DNA from: Lepraria neglecta
Taxonomy: Eukaryota; Ascomycota; Lecanoromycetes; Lecanorales; Stereocaulaceae
Assembly: GCA_033220425.1 (NCBI GenBank)
Contig: CM065651.1
Span: 1,116,001-1,180,000, forward strand
Direction of reading: 5' to 3'
DNA: 64,000 nucleotides
Of this stretch, positions 1-11,177 are shown piece by piece. Below the pieces are notes generated by a model. It was given only the letters and a program-made list of their open reading frames with translations. It was not told where the DNA came from and searched no databases. The translations under genes and the position numbers were made by a program. The first letter of the stretch is position 1. Every line of letters begins with the position of its first letter.

Positions 1-1457
1 CTATGACACTAGGAAGGAAGGAGCGACGCTGGTGTTGCTGAGACTGGTGCGGACTTGAAACGGGGTCGCAATGAGGTTGGGGGAGTTTCGAGTAATTATG
101 GTGGTGCAGGATTCCAGGATGTTGGTTCGATTCAGATTTCAGGAGGGGTGAGCGGTATTGGCTTTGGGGCGGCTAACGGGTTTGGAGTTTGGCTGGAGCG
201 AAAGGCCCATAATCAAGCGAGGCTCTGCAACCTTTATTGACAATGCCTTTTTACTACTGGATGATACTTGTTCACACATGGCAAGATGGAAGACCCCGCC
301 GTAAGCCGTGAGACATTTTTGCGCCTCCTAAGCTGATCCTACTGCTGAAGTGCTGAGAAAATGGTAAACGACCGAGACCAGCTAACGATGGATAGCGTTC
401 CTCCCGGTTGATCATCCAGGATATCCAGGATCTTGCTACCTCAAAGGCTCCCAAGTCCTTCTTTCAGCTTGTGTTATCTATACGAGAACTCTACTCTATT
501 CCAGTGCCATTGGTGACTTTGCCATTGCTCTTCAGGTGGCTACATGTGGCGGCGCCTTCGACCTCTGTGCTACTAGCGTCATAGGCTCTCGCTCAATCCG
601 CTATTCACCGGCGAGATGCATGACGCAGGCGACCACTGACTAGATTAAGTATGTTTCTCGTGCTGGTTCACCATTTTGAGTGCGTTATAGATCCAATAAT
701 CATGCAAACTTCAAAGTCAAAACTACCGGTGTCTTACTAAGGATTTCGATATCTCCACTTGAGGGCCCCGCCGTCGAAGCTGTGACATCTCCAAGCGCTT
801 CTGAAACATCAAGTTTCTGCTTGCCCCTGAAAACCAGGCAACTCCCACCTTCGCCACTCGAACTAGCTCGGACTATTGATATTGTTGTTTGAGGGCCTGA
901 GTTGAGGCCAAAAGAGTGGCCATCTTGCCACGAAAACGTGTCCTTCTAAAGGCGATAGCCATCGTGATATGTTTTCGTTGAGGCAAAGAACCACCGTGTC
1001 GGGTCTGTGCCTCATGCGCAATGTATGCGGCTGCTCAAAATAGCAAGATCTTCGAAGCCATCACTCGTTAGCTCGATGCGCAATGACCTCACAGTTGGTT
1101 CTAGATGCTATCGAACGCTATCCAAAAGGGAGATGCTTGCGTCGTGCCGCGCGCTTGTCTTTTTGGACGGTGGATGCTATCGGACATATCTTGTGCTTCA
1201 TAGGACCGTGTAGGTATAGAAGAATTCTCGCGGTTCATTCTTTTCATGAAACATGTAGACTGCGCTCTTGCCGCACTTTGTAACAGGTTGATGTAGAAAA
1301 CGGGTCTCGGGATTTGTGGGGGCGGTTTCAACGGCAGTCCTTCGCCGCCGCTAGGCGACACCAAATTCCTTCCGTCAAACAAATTTGTTGAAACATATTA
1401 GAACGGATAAAACATGTTCCTTCACATGTAAAACAAATCCTTTCAAAGTGAAACAAA
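1..1457. other. Left edge, no gene recognised
   Basis: Only short open frames are present and none has a recognisable domain. A glycine-rich frame on the plus strand (about 1-240) could be the 3' end of a gene entering from the left. Its composition is suggestive, but nothing identifies it. The last few dozen bases are A-rich and form the RPC19 leader. Confidence 0.4.
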
Positions 1458-2029
1458 ATGCCTACCGCCGTCGCTAACGAAGATCATCCTATGGATAACG
1501 CCCCTGAGGCTGAGGCAAATGGTGGGGAGGATCGTTTCATAGATCTGAATGACCAACGGATACGAGTTGTGAGTCAGCTGACATCGCTACTGGACATGGA
1601 TTGTTAATCTGGTTTCGTAGCTGCCTGGTGCAAGTGAAACTGCGGCATCCTTCGAGTTTGAGTCAGAGGACCATACTTTGGGCAATGCTTTGAGGTACAT
1701 GATCATGAAAAAGTGTGTGCCTCGACTGTCCGTTTCCGAACGAGCCATAGTGTCTTGAGCTAATCTGGACTACAGTCCTGAGGTCGAGCTATGTGGATAC
1801 TCGATACCACATCCTTCGGAAGCGAAAATGAATATTAGGATACAGACTTACGGTATTCTAACAAAAAGCTAAAGGGTTTTATGGGCCTCGCTAATACCTG
1901 CCTACAGAAGGCACCACGGTCTACGATGCATTAGAGAAGGGCTTCGATGATTTGATGGGCCTCTGCGATGTCGTGGCCGAGAAGTTTACGGCTACAAGGG
2001 ACGAGTTCAATGCCAAGCAGAAAGCTTGA
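1458..2029 (+). CDS. RPC19: RNA polymerases I and III subunit AC19
   Basis: Four exons (1458-1568, 1621-1712, 1776-1852, 1908-2029) join in frame to 133 residues, close to the 142 of yeast Rpc19. The product is the small alpha-like subunit that pairs with AC40 and nucleates assembly of both Pol I and Pol III in the nucleus. The diagnostic core is clear: [15 protein letters not shown] runs across the second junction into [16 protein letters not shown] and KMNIRIQTY, the dimerisation fold of the RpoA/Rpb11 family. The acidic N-terminal tail of about 35 residues is poorly conserved, as usual in fungi. Introns are 52-63 nt with GT-AG ends. The next gene, on the minus strand, is convergent and its stop lies about 136 bp away. 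The identification is firm; the exact exon borders are inferred from frame and homology. Confidence 0.93.
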
Positions 2030-2165
2030 CGAGTTTCACAAGAGGCATACGATTCATGGCAGGCGTTTGAACTGATGTGAGCATCAAAGGATTGAGCGTC
2101 TTATTTACAAGAAAAGTGAGCTCTATACCCAGGCGTGAATATCAATTGCGCCCCTTCCGAGATTG

Positions 2166-2825
2166 TTAGCCTTTTCTGTAACCCTTAAGTTTCGAACGAT
2201 GAATGAAACCTACCTCTAAAAAGCCTTGCATAAAGTCTTGAGGTAACCTTGCCGTGGGATTCTCAGTTTCCCGGAAGTACTTCATCACATGAGATATCTG
2301 CTTCCAATAATTCAATGTTTCCTACCATCATATCTTCATTAGCATCTGTGAGATTAATTCCCTTATACGAGCCCTTGGCTTGACGTCTTCCCTCATCCTT
2401 TGTTGAAGACTGTGCTTTCTTGCTTCGATACCTGACCATTGTAGACGATATAGCGTACCTGAAACTCCGCGTCATTTTGCATGATGAGCATGTCCACCAC
2501 TGGTAGCTTATTGACATATCGATGCCTCTCAAATTCTTGCCGTACTTTCGTCCGTATGTTAGAGACTGGCATGTTGAGAGAGTACATCTGCTGGATCTCG
2601 GGGGCCTAGATGCAGACTTGCAGTCAGTACATGCATGATCGAAAGCAGGAATCCAGAAAAGATTGACCGATCTTAGCCATTGGCGGTAGGCATAGATTAC
2701 TCTCCGCCGAGCATCTTGCCAGTTCAACGCTGTAGTCAAATTAGCCTTCTCCTTCTCTGTAGTAATGCCGGTAGATACTTACACGTGCGCGTCCGCTGCG
2801 CAAGATAGGTGGGATTGATCACCAT
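2166..2825 (-). CDS. NDUFA6: Complex I LYR-family subunit (NDUFA6/B14 type)
   Basis: Exons 2783-2825, 2668-2729, 2459-2605 and 2166-2321 give 135 residues. This is the B14 accessory subunit of mitochondrial NADH:ubiquinone oxidoreductase (N. crassa 14.8 kDa subunit), an LYR protein of the matrix arm that binds the acyl-carrier protein. The LYR-like segment [12 protein letters not shown] sits at residues 24-35 and is followed by the family block [15 protein letters not shown]. The conserved C-terminal portion [15 protein letters not shown] and [11 protein letters not shown] is intact. The last residues are uncertain: a GTAGGT donor right after FLE, with a downstream TATAG acceptor, would replace the final 15 or so residues by a shorter tail. 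The start is the first methionine after the shared upstream region. BUD31 is transcribed divergently from 267 bp away. Confidence 0.92.
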
Positions 2826-3092
2826 GCTGGCGACGTCTGGAGGGGAGCTCGAGTGGAGGTTTGCGGAGAGCAAAGCGCCAGACTCACCAGAGCAACTTTG
2901 GCGCTAGTGGAACAAGCCGACGGGAAGTGACGCCGGCCGTCCGTTATTTTTTGAGCCTCTGAGTGTAAGTCTCAACTCCTCCAAGAGAGTATCCACCAAA
3001 CACGCTGCTATCGACGTATCGAAGCTTGGATCTAAACCATTACAATCCCTCCACCCTATTCTAGAACTCTGCCCAGCCATAGTCTTCTCAAC

Positions 3093-3597
3093 ATGCCTCC
3101 CATACGCTCTGCGCGCAACCGCAAACCCCCGCCAGATGGCTTCGACGATATCGAAGATACCCTGCTAGAGTTTAGCAATAAGATGAAAGATGCGGAGAAC
3201 GCTTCACATGAAGGCAAGAAACGCCATGAGGTTTTATGGCCAATATTCCAGATCAGTCATCAGCGTATGTCCCCACCCACCTTCCAACTCGACAGCGGAG
3301 CTGACCTTTATACTGTTCATAGGCTCGCGGTACGTCTATGACCTATACTACGACAAGGAGGCAATATCAAAACAACTGTACGATTGGCTACTTAAGAACG
3401 GCTACGCGGATGGGAACCTCATCGCCAAGTGGAAGAAGCAGGGATATGAAAAGTTGTGCTGTCTACGATGCATACAAACGAAAGAGACGAACTTCAACGC
3501 AACCTGCATATGTCGGGTACCACAGGCACAGCTGAAGGAGAATCAGACCATCGAATGCGTCAGCTGTGGTTGTCGAGGTTGTTCTTCGGCGGACTGA
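3093..3597 (+). CDS. BUD31: Pre-mRNA splicing factor BUD31 (G10 family)
   Basis: Two exons (3093-3264, 3323-3597) encode 148 residues, matching the 144-157 usual for the family. BUD31/Cwc14 is a zinc-binding component of the activated spliceosome (NTC-related group) in the nucleus. The N-terminus carries the family signature [15 protein letters not shown], followed by the [16 protein letters not shown] block across the intron. The C-terminal half has the cysteine-rich cluster ([23 protein letters not shown]) that holds three zinc ions. The single intron is 58 nt. Spacing to the NDUFA6 start is 267 bp, so both may share one promoter region. Identity is certain. Confidence 0.96.
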
Positions 3598-3823
3598 TCG
3601 CTGTTCATTACGAGACCATGAGACTGCATGAGATAGGGCGTTGGGCTTGATTTGGTCGGGGATGGAATGAAAAGCTAGGCGTTGGGCGGCATAGAGGAAC
3701 GAAAGGCTTGTTAGAGCCTATGAAACTTGCTCAAGACAGCTATGCTGTGCCTTTGCTAGCTTCGGAGAACTAAAACAGAAAGTCCGAGAACCTCGAGGAT
3801 TCCAGTCTTTCCCATATTCGGTA

Positions 3824-4397
3824 TCAGAAGCCATCCTCTGTGCTATCCTCTTCTAGTATCGTGTTCGGTGGTATCAAGCCATTTCTCCCCTTCCCCCGAC
3901 CTTGCTTCGACCATTCCCATTCCATATACTCCTCCTTCGGCGTAAGGTCAATCATTGGCAGCCCTCCAAATTTTGGCTCAAGCTTCAGCGGCGGATCCTC
4001 CATCTTTCTCTGCTTGTTTCTGCGGAACGAGGCCAACGTTCTCCCTCTTGGCTCCTCACGCTGGCTCTCCAAGTTTAGTACCGAAATTATAAAGCCCGAG
4101 GCATAATGCAGGCTGGTGCCGGTCAGGACACCGATAAGTACTGCGACGCCAAAGAAGATGTAGAGAGTCTGTATCCGACGATCAGTGATTTGCGCAAACA
4201 AGCTTCAAGTTTGAGAGTGCTACCTCGAACTTCCCAAGAAAGTGGATTGGGTACCAGAGACCGCAGAGAAAGTAGTAGCCTAGGTATAGCAAGGGCGCAG
4301 TAACAATGGCTAGGATGGAGAGTAGCAGACTGAGGACGAAGAAGATCGGGTAGGCGATGTAATAGAGCACCGTCAAGGCGACGGACAAGTAGTCCAT
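3824..4397 (-). CDS. Small fungal membrane protein of unknown function
   Basis: Exons 4224-4397 and 3824-4168 join to 172 residues. The first exon is almost entirely hydrophobic (two or three membrane spans, including LYYIAYPIFFVLSLLLSI and TAPLLYLGYYFLCGLWY). The second begins with another span (IFFGVAVLIGVLTGTSLHYA), then a basic, proline-rich soluble tail of about 90 residues ending in acidic residues. I do not recognise a named family. The layout (N-terminal membrane anchor, cytosolic tail with PPLKLEPKFGG and TPKEEYMEWEW) looks like a conserved fungal hypothetical protein rather than chance, because both exons stay open and hydrophobic across a clean GT-AG intron. It is divergent from the AMPK beta gene, 319 bp between starts. 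Confidence 0.72.
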
Positions 4398-4716
4398 TGC
4401 GAATTTGTCAATTTCATGATCACCTGCAGCGTATCATGAGGAACTTTATGCTAGATGTTGCACCGTGTCGAAAGCAATTGCTGGTGTTGTTCCAATCAGA
4501 GACGGAATTCGCTCTGTTGGGAATGGCGGCGGCGGACCAGAGAAGCTATCGATTTCTTGAAGCTGCAGAACACAGCCCCTCACATTATCAACCACCACCA
4601 TAAAAGCGAAGATTTCCTGTCTCTGTTTTTTTTTGTTGCAATTTTTGGGATACAAGAAAATTATATGTCCGAGTGCTAGCTAAATTAAAACAGAAGTGAC
4701 ATTGTAAGAAGTCAGG

Positions 4717-6329
4717 ATGGGCCAACAATCGTCGAAGCCCGCGGAAGGGCAAGCTGCCAATCATTCATCAAGCTCGTCGACCACAAATTCACGGAAAGAG
4801 CTTAAAACCCCGCCGACTCGTAGGTCATACAATGCAAACACCGCGCCTACCGAAAAAGCTTCAAACCTCGAAAACCACCCGAAACCCCCATCTCCCTCAC
4901 AACCACATCCTCATCGAACAGTAGACACCATGGGTAGCGCCAGTTCCAAGGAGAAGTGGGTTGAGGAACGCAAGAAGGAGAAGAGCAAGTCTGGGAGCAA
5001 ATCAACACCGGTTAGGGTCCCTCGCGGATCCGATCCAAGACGGCAACGGGGCCCTGACTCACAGTTCGAACCGTCTGGCCCACCTCGCGACCCGAATTAT
5101 ATTCCCCACTCGAATCTCAACTTCCCACCCCGTCTCCCCCTTCCCATAGAGGAAGAAGTTCACGTCCCGGGGTCTCCTCTTATCGCAGCTCAAGACTTTT
5201 CTTCCTCGTTGCATGAGGAGGATGTTGATGGCCCACTTCCTCGCCAAAATTCTGCCATTAGTAGCACTACTATTGACGATGATGCTCTGGGCGACGAGCT
5301 TCAGCCATATCCATATGATCAACCGCAGAGAGGAACAGTCTCAACTCTGTTGCAATATCCAAAGGAGCAAGGTGGAGATCGGGTCTATGTTACTGGAACC
5401 TTCATTAATTGGCAGAGGAAGTTCCGCATGCACAGAGAGTAAGCTAGCTCCTCTTTGTTTGATTTCGCGCCAATGTCTCAAGATCTGTATCTACCCATCT
5501 CCAACTACGCATTCCCGTGCGCTACTTTGTAGTACGAGACATTTTTAGCATTTTCCATTCTCTTGTGGCGCCTATAACTGTTTCAGGCAGAAGTCACGCA
5601 ACGTCAAGCAAGCACCAAGAATGCTGACCTCATACTTTTCGCAGCCCTATCACAGGAGTCCTGTCGTCAGTCCTTCAACTTCCACCTGGAACACATTATG
5701 TCAAGTTCATCGTCGACGGGGAAATGCAGCTCTCAAAAGAACTGCCGACAGCCGTTGATTACACGAACACCCTCGTCAACTATGTCGAGGTGAGCGCCGA
5801 TGAGGCTTTCAAAGAAAGGCCAGCAGAGGACAAGGTTCCCGAAGGCGTCTATCCACCCCAGGTACTGCACCAAAGCACCGAAGCAAAGGATCACGCACCA
5901 GATTCCTTGGGCAAGACCCAACTTGTCGAAGGAGAACTACAAGCCGAGCCAGTCTTTTGGGGGAAGGAGGTACCTAAGTACCTGCACGACGTTGATCTTC
6001 CGGAGCATTCAAAGCGCTACACACGCGCAGCTCGAGGTGTAACCGAGTTTCCTACACCTCCTGGCTTGCCCCTGTTCCTCGGCAAATCCATTCTAAACGG
6101 AACCACTCCCATGAAGGATGATAGCAGTGTCTTGAATATGCCAAACCACACGGTGTTGAACCATCTCGCAACGAGTAGTATCAAGCAAGACGTCCTGGCG
6201 ACGAGCATTACTACTCGCTACAAGCGGAAGGTGAGCTTCCGGAAGCTTTTACAGCTCTCTAGTGACTTGCTCATTCGTCTCTAGTATGTCACAACGATTG
6301 TGTACAAACCTACCGAAACGTCGGACTGA
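4717..6329 (+). CDS. SIP2: SNF1/AMPK complex beta subunit
   Basis: Exons 4717-5438, 5645-6230 and 6285-6329 give 450 residues. The protein is the beta scaffold of the SNF1 kinase, tethering the catalytic and gamma subunits and setting localisation during glucose limitation. A disordered Ser/Pro-rich N-terminus (about 1-200) precedes the CBM48/AMPK glycogen-binding fold (about 205-300: VYVTGTFINWQRKFRM, PPGTHYVKFIVDGEM). The ASC domain follows at about 345-450 (EVPKYLHD, LPLFLGKSILN, LNHLATSSIKQDVLATS, ending in VTTIVYKP). The terminal beta strand is encoded by a 45-nt last exon. The N-terminus reads MGQQSS, a fit to N-myristoylation. A second in-frame methionine at residue 72 (base 4930) also reads MGSASS and has a strong CACCATGG context. 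The gene name is by family; the paralogue among SIP1/SIP2/GAL83 cannot be assigned. Confidence 0.93.
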
Positions 6330-6614
6330 ACAGGTTTCGGTGTCACATCCAAATGAAAATCCACCTCTGGCATCACGCCTACGCCCTTCGATGACGAGAA
6401 CCACGACCGAGAAGAGGACGCTCCGTGCTACGGAGCCTAGATCCTCCCGTGCGCCCAAAAGTCTTTGCAGCACTTCCACGCAAGATATCTCGGTCATGTC
6501 GATGGAAAGTAAAACCCCCTGATAGAGAGCCCTAGCACTGGGTGCCAGTCGTTCACTTGAATAGATAGAAGGGTGATAGAGGAACTCCACTCCAGCGTTG
6601 TGCGAGATTGATGG

Positions 6615-7679
6615 TTAATCTCTCCATTTGACGAATACCTCATCAGTCCTAAATCTCTGCGTACAAGTACTATCTTCTAACCTCGTCACTTCCCCCGTCC
6701 GATACGCCAATAATCCCGCATGAGCAATCATAATCCCGTTATCAATACAAAACCGCTCATCAGTAGCAAAAACACTCCCCCCTCTATCCCTCGCCATAAT
6801 CCCCATCATCTCCTGCAAGCGTTCATTACTCCCAACGCCTCCCACAATCAATACCTGCCTGCTCCCCACATGCGCCATAGCCCTCTCTGTAATCTCAACC
6901 AACATTGCAAACACAGTCTCCTGCAAACTAAAACACAAATCCTCCCTCGTAACCAACTCCCCCGTCCCCTCATCCCTCCACCCCTTCTCCCCTTCCCCTT
7001 TCCTCTTTTCCAACTTCTCAGCCAGAATATCAATACTCGCCAGTATCCCCGAAAAACTACAATCCATCCCCTTAACCGCATACGGCAAATCCACAAGACA
7101 ACCCCCCTTCTTAGCCATCTGCTCAATATTATACCCCGGCGCCGGGTCATTACTAATCCGCAACGTCCTCGCAAACCTGTCAAGACAATTTCCCACAGCT
7201 ATATCCAGCGCTTCCCCAAAAATCCTATAGCGCTGGGACGCGTAGGCTATCACTTGCGTGTTGCCACCGCTCACGTATAACACGACGGGGTTTGAGGCGC
7301 CGGTGATCTCCCGCCCCATTTCTATGTGCCCGATGCAGTGGTTCACTCCTACTAATGACTTGTTCCATAGTAGGGCTAGTGTGCGGGCGGCGATGGCGAC
7401 CGACTGGAGGGGGGCGCCCATGCCGGGACCGCGGGTGTAGCTTATGCAATCTATGTCCTCGACTTTGACTCCCGCCTCCTTAATAGCTTGTTTTACTAGT
7501 CGGATGACGTGTGAGCGGTGGTGCTTTGCGGTGTCTTTGGGGAGAAAGCCTTCGCCGGGAGGGGAGACGAATGTGTGCCGGATGTTGGAGAGGATGGCGG
7601 CTGGGCCGCCGGATTTGGGGTGCTGGATTAGGCCTACGCCTAGTTTGTTGGCGGAGCCTTCGAGGCCGAGGGATATCAT
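6615..7679 (-). CDS. KAE1: tRNA threonylcarbamoyladenosine synthase KAE1 (KEOPS)
   Basis: A single uninterrupted frame of 354 residues, the usual length for eukaryotic Kae1/OSGEP. It is the catalytic KEOPS subunit that transfers the threonylcarbamoyl group to A37 of ANN-decoding tRNAs; KEOPS is also linked to telomere maintenance. The ASKHA fold is clear: the N-terminus [12 protein letters not shown], then HRSHVIRL, the metal-binding [22 protein letters not shown], the nucleotide-binding [10 protein letters not shown] and [10 protein letters not shown]. The start at 7679 gives the N-terminus [12 protein letters not shown] seen in filamentous fungi. Upstream DNA in that frame is pyrimidine-rich and not conserved. 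It is convergent with the AMPK beta gene (286 bp between stops). The opposite strand shows several long but meaningless frames caused by codon bias here. Confidence 0.96.
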   Translation of the reverse strand: MISLGLEGSANKLGVGLIQHPKSGGPAAILSNIRHTFVSPPGEGFLPKDTAKHHRSHVIRLVKQAIKEAGVKVEDIDCISYTRGPGMGAPLQSVAIAARTLALLWNKSLVGVNHCIGHIEMGREITGASNPVVLYVSGGNTQVIAYASQRYRIFGEALDIAVGNCLDRFARTLRISNDPAPGYNIEQMAKKGGCLVDLPYAVKGMDCSFSGILASIDILAEKLEKRKGEGEKGWRDEGTGELVTREDLCFSLQETVFAMLVEITERAMAHVGSRQVLIVGGVGSNERLQEMMGIMARDRGGSVFATDERFCIDNGIMIAHAGLLAYRTGEVTRLEDSTCTQRFRTDEVFVKWRD

Positions 7680-8467
7680 TTTTGGAGGGGGGAAGGGGGG
7701 GTTGGTGTGGTGGTGGTGGAAGGAGGGGGAGGAGATGGTTTGGTGGGTTGGAGAGAAAGTTATCGTAGATTGTCATTGAACTAAACCTCCCGATATTGTT
7801 TGTGTCCATTGAAGCAGGAGTTAGAGCTTTCAATCAAACAATTGAATGGTATGCTACGTTTATATGGCCAGATTTTCTGGTCAGACAATCGTTATTACAG
7901 CCATGTCTACGGGTTTTTGAAGCAAGAATGGTGATTTGAACGCTCTTGTTGAGCGCGATATTGAATCCTTCATCTTCAACACCAAGACATTCCGTGATTG
8001 ACAGAACATTTCTTCTTCTTTGGGAACGGGGGGACTATTAACGCAGGTGCGCTAAGTAAGATCCACGTTAGCCAGGTTGAGATGGAACGGAAACGAGTGC
8101 ATGGCGGGACTATGCCCTGAACAATGCTGGTTTGTAAGGTATTTAATTGAGGAATGTCTTCGATTTTGAGTATAAACGAGGTACATGCTCTCTCACAATG
8201 TGGTAGAGGTCCCCCTTTTCTTTACCATCCCTTCATTCTCCTCCAGACAAGATAGGAAACATCACCATTTTTGACCACCCACCCCTTAGACATATAAAGA
8301 AATCTCCCTCTTGCACAGCAACACAACACGGTACCCAATCCGCCTTGAGCATCTATTAAAACCTTCCCTCCTGCACATCGTTATGTCTCACATTACCCAA
8401 CCCATCCCCCGAACATTAGTATATCCGCCGTCATATAGTCGTAGAACATGGCTTCGTAATATCGTTT
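7680..8467. other. Intergenic region between KAE1 and membrane-protein gene
   Basis: The first 120 bp form a purine-rich (plus strand) tract just upstream of KAE1. The rest has only short frames. Nothing further could be identified. The 3' end of the next minus-strand gene begins at 8468. Confidence 0.5.
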
Positions 8468-9941
8468 TCAATGGCCTTGGCTTCGGGCAAAAATAGGTTG
8501 CGTGTGGACCGTGCCGTTGGGAAGCATGACGGTGTGGCGCGCTGGCTTGTGCTCGAGGTCTGGAGGGTTGGCTGTGAGCCAGTGAACAATTATCGTACTC
8601 CAAGTGACTAAAGTCCCATTAGCGATCAAACATAGAGGGAAGGGGAGGGCATCGAGGCAGCTACCGTCGATGGTGCAAATCGTTAAACACAGCCAGCTCA
8701 GTTCGTGCCCATGGGTCCTGAAGAGGAGAGCCAAATTGATAATTGTTGGGATGATGATTGCTATCGCACCGATGGTGGATTTGACCAACAAGAATAGAAG
8801 GACGTTTTCCTGAGTTGGGATCACTGTCATTGAATGGAACGGTAGAGTCGACTTGAAGACATCGACGATCTTCTTCGAGGATTGCTTGCGGATATGACGA
8901 AGGCTTAGTAGGCAGAAGGCTCCAGTGATCAAGAAGTTGATCATGATATTGTATACCAGTAAAGGTAGTGTGGCCGTAGGTGGTAGACCGATGCGACATT
9001 TACCATCGGTATTCGAAACTGAAGCAACAGGGTCCATGAAGGCGAAAGCGGCAATTGTCCCGAACCCTCCCAGAACAACTGCCACGCCGATGTAAAAAAG
9101 CACGTCCTTGTGTCTTGCAACTTCGCAGGCACGGATTTGATGTGTTCGTTCCACCAAGAAGAGGTTCATGAACGTCTTGTGGCTAAGGTAGAATACCAGG
9201 CACAGGTCGATGGCCGCCCTGCAGAGCGCTTCGGTTGTAAAGTCCCAACCCGAGATGAGGATGCTCGCTGAAATGATGAAGCAAATGGCACCAAGATATA
9301 CAATCACAGTGAGCACTCGGATCATGTTGATGGCCACATAACTATTGAGACCTAGGGTCTTGAGCCGAGTAGCTGGTGACGAATGATCAGTACTACGAAT
9401 GAAGTTCGGGTGAGAGCTCTCAGCACGGGGTCCAACGACATACCAAGCAAACTGCAGACAATCATGATAGACAACAATCCGACCGCGGTGTAGATGACCT
9501 TCCCATACCAGAAAGGACTAGTGTGAGGATCCTCATCACTGTTCAAAGCTACACGCGCAAAGTCAGTTGGCTTTTGTCAGTTTACATGCAAAGGAACGTA
9601 TACCTCGAATCACAGCATGTCTAACCAAGTCTGTGGCAAAGGTTTTAATGTTGTCAAGATCTGCACCGGTAATTAATTAGCTTCCATCGCATATATTTGT
9701 GAGGTGAACAAACCTTGCATGTTGGTTTTTTGGACAAGGTCAGGGCCATAGACTTTAAGACTGTCATGGACTATACAGTTTATCAGTTGGGATCAATTGA
9801 GGGTGCTTGAGCGGGGACCATACCTTGTATGCTAGCTCTTCTGATTGGATCAATGATATGCTCGAGTGGAAAACCGAGACCGAGGGATAGATATCCGATA
9901 ACGGTGATAAAGAACAGTATGAAGGAAGTAAAATCTTTCAT
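8468..9941 (-). CDS. Polytopic membrane protein of unknown family
   Basis: Six exons (9824-9941, 9714-9770, 9604-9660, 9444-9548, 8665-9351, 8468-8607) join in frame to 387 residues. All introns have GT-AG ends, and the last is a 57-nt intron that leaves the frame open if unspliced. The N-terminus looks like a signal peptide (FILFFITVIGYLSLGLGF). A short luminal segment of about 65 residues follows, then seven hydrophobic spans, including VLTVIVYLGAICFIISAS, VLFYIGVAVVLGGFGTIA, LPLLVYNIMINFLITGAF and LLVKSTIGAIAIIIPTII. The C-terminus is a polar tail of about 40 residues. A signal peptide plus seven spans is receptor-like. I do not recognise a named fungal GPCR class, and function is unassigned. 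The exon chain is supported by continuous hydrophobic periodicity across junctions. Confidence 0.7.
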
Positions 9942-11177
9942 TTTGCCTGGTCCTGATGGTCTTCCAAAAAAAAGTCGATGACCTCACACCGGAGGTGAAC
10001 GCTGGTAGTTGGGACTGCTCTCGGTGCACTTGCTGCAGTGGGTATAGAAGGTAAGTTGATGAATCGACTGACAACAATTCACGAACGATACAATTTCTTG
10101 TGCCGGAAGATGGTGTTACAGTTGTCAGTAACAACAAAGGAATGGAGATGAGTGAGACGTGGGAGAGAAAAGCCGGGGCGCGCAGTTGATCGTGGCACTA
10201 GCGCGTTTTTTTGAAAAAGAGTATCGAAACTCTTCAGGGGCTTTCACTGAGGGTGAATTCAAATACTTCATCCCGCGGAGCAAGGGCATTCATACTCTGT
10301 TGAGTCCAGTTGTTCGTTGAGGAAGTCATTTGGCCTAAAGGCCAGTCTCTAGGCGGGGATTTGCGAACGTAACAAGCTATAAACAGTGAGGCAGGCTTCA
10401 ACCCTTTGATCTCATCAGACGATAGTCGAAGCCAGAGAGAAGCTTTCGCATAGCCCTGACCACAGTATTACGCAACCCGGTCATTACAATCAGGTGGCCG
10501 TATCCTATAGAACGATGGACATGGTCTCGAGCCCCTGACAATCAATCTCGATAACGGCATCATTCGAACCACTGCACCAGCTCAGGCTCTATTTATCAAA
10601 ACATTGCTGTCTCATGGTGGATATGGGTTGGAGGATGCATCCCCTTTTTATCACAACGGTGAGACCAAGGCGCAACCCAGGCGCTACCCAGGCCAGGCTC
10701 AGATATTAGCTATTAGAAGATGCCAGCTCTTTATCGTCAAGGTACTGCTGAAGATGAGGAGATATAGATCGCATCATACCCGTGGGTAGTCCTCACAATT
10801 TTGGGGTCTTTGATTTGTTCTCAAATGAAAGCGTCTGGTGCGAGTGTAAGTTACAGCAAATGCAAAGGAGCAACTCAAGGATGGCCGGAGAAAATATGAC
10901 TCTGCCTCAAAGATCCTCATGGCAGTCAGCAATACAAATCTCGAGCACTATTAAGTAATGCTCATGCTCCATTAGCTTAATAAAGCTGGACGGAAAAGAA
11001 GTGAAATCAAGTTTTGCCTCTTCAATATTGATGAGTCAGCCACCCGCAAGTCCAGCCTCGGCTTTGTCATTCCAGACACTCCATTTGACATCTCTGGACA
11101 CGCAAAGCTCTGCTCTCAACACTTCCACCTTGAAATCGATTCCTACATCCGACACTTTTCGCTAATACACCGCAACC
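9942..11177. other. Intergenic region
   Basis: Over 1.2 kb with only frames under 100 codons and no recognisable domain. It holds the 5' regions of the membrane-protein gene (minus) and of KIN17 (plus). No RNA gene or repeat was seen. Confidence 0.45.

Noticed and set aside
6720-7833. Several frames of 60-186 codons overlapping KAE1
   Set aside because: Low-complexity shadows of KAE1 codon bias; KAE1 is complete and conserved in its own frame.
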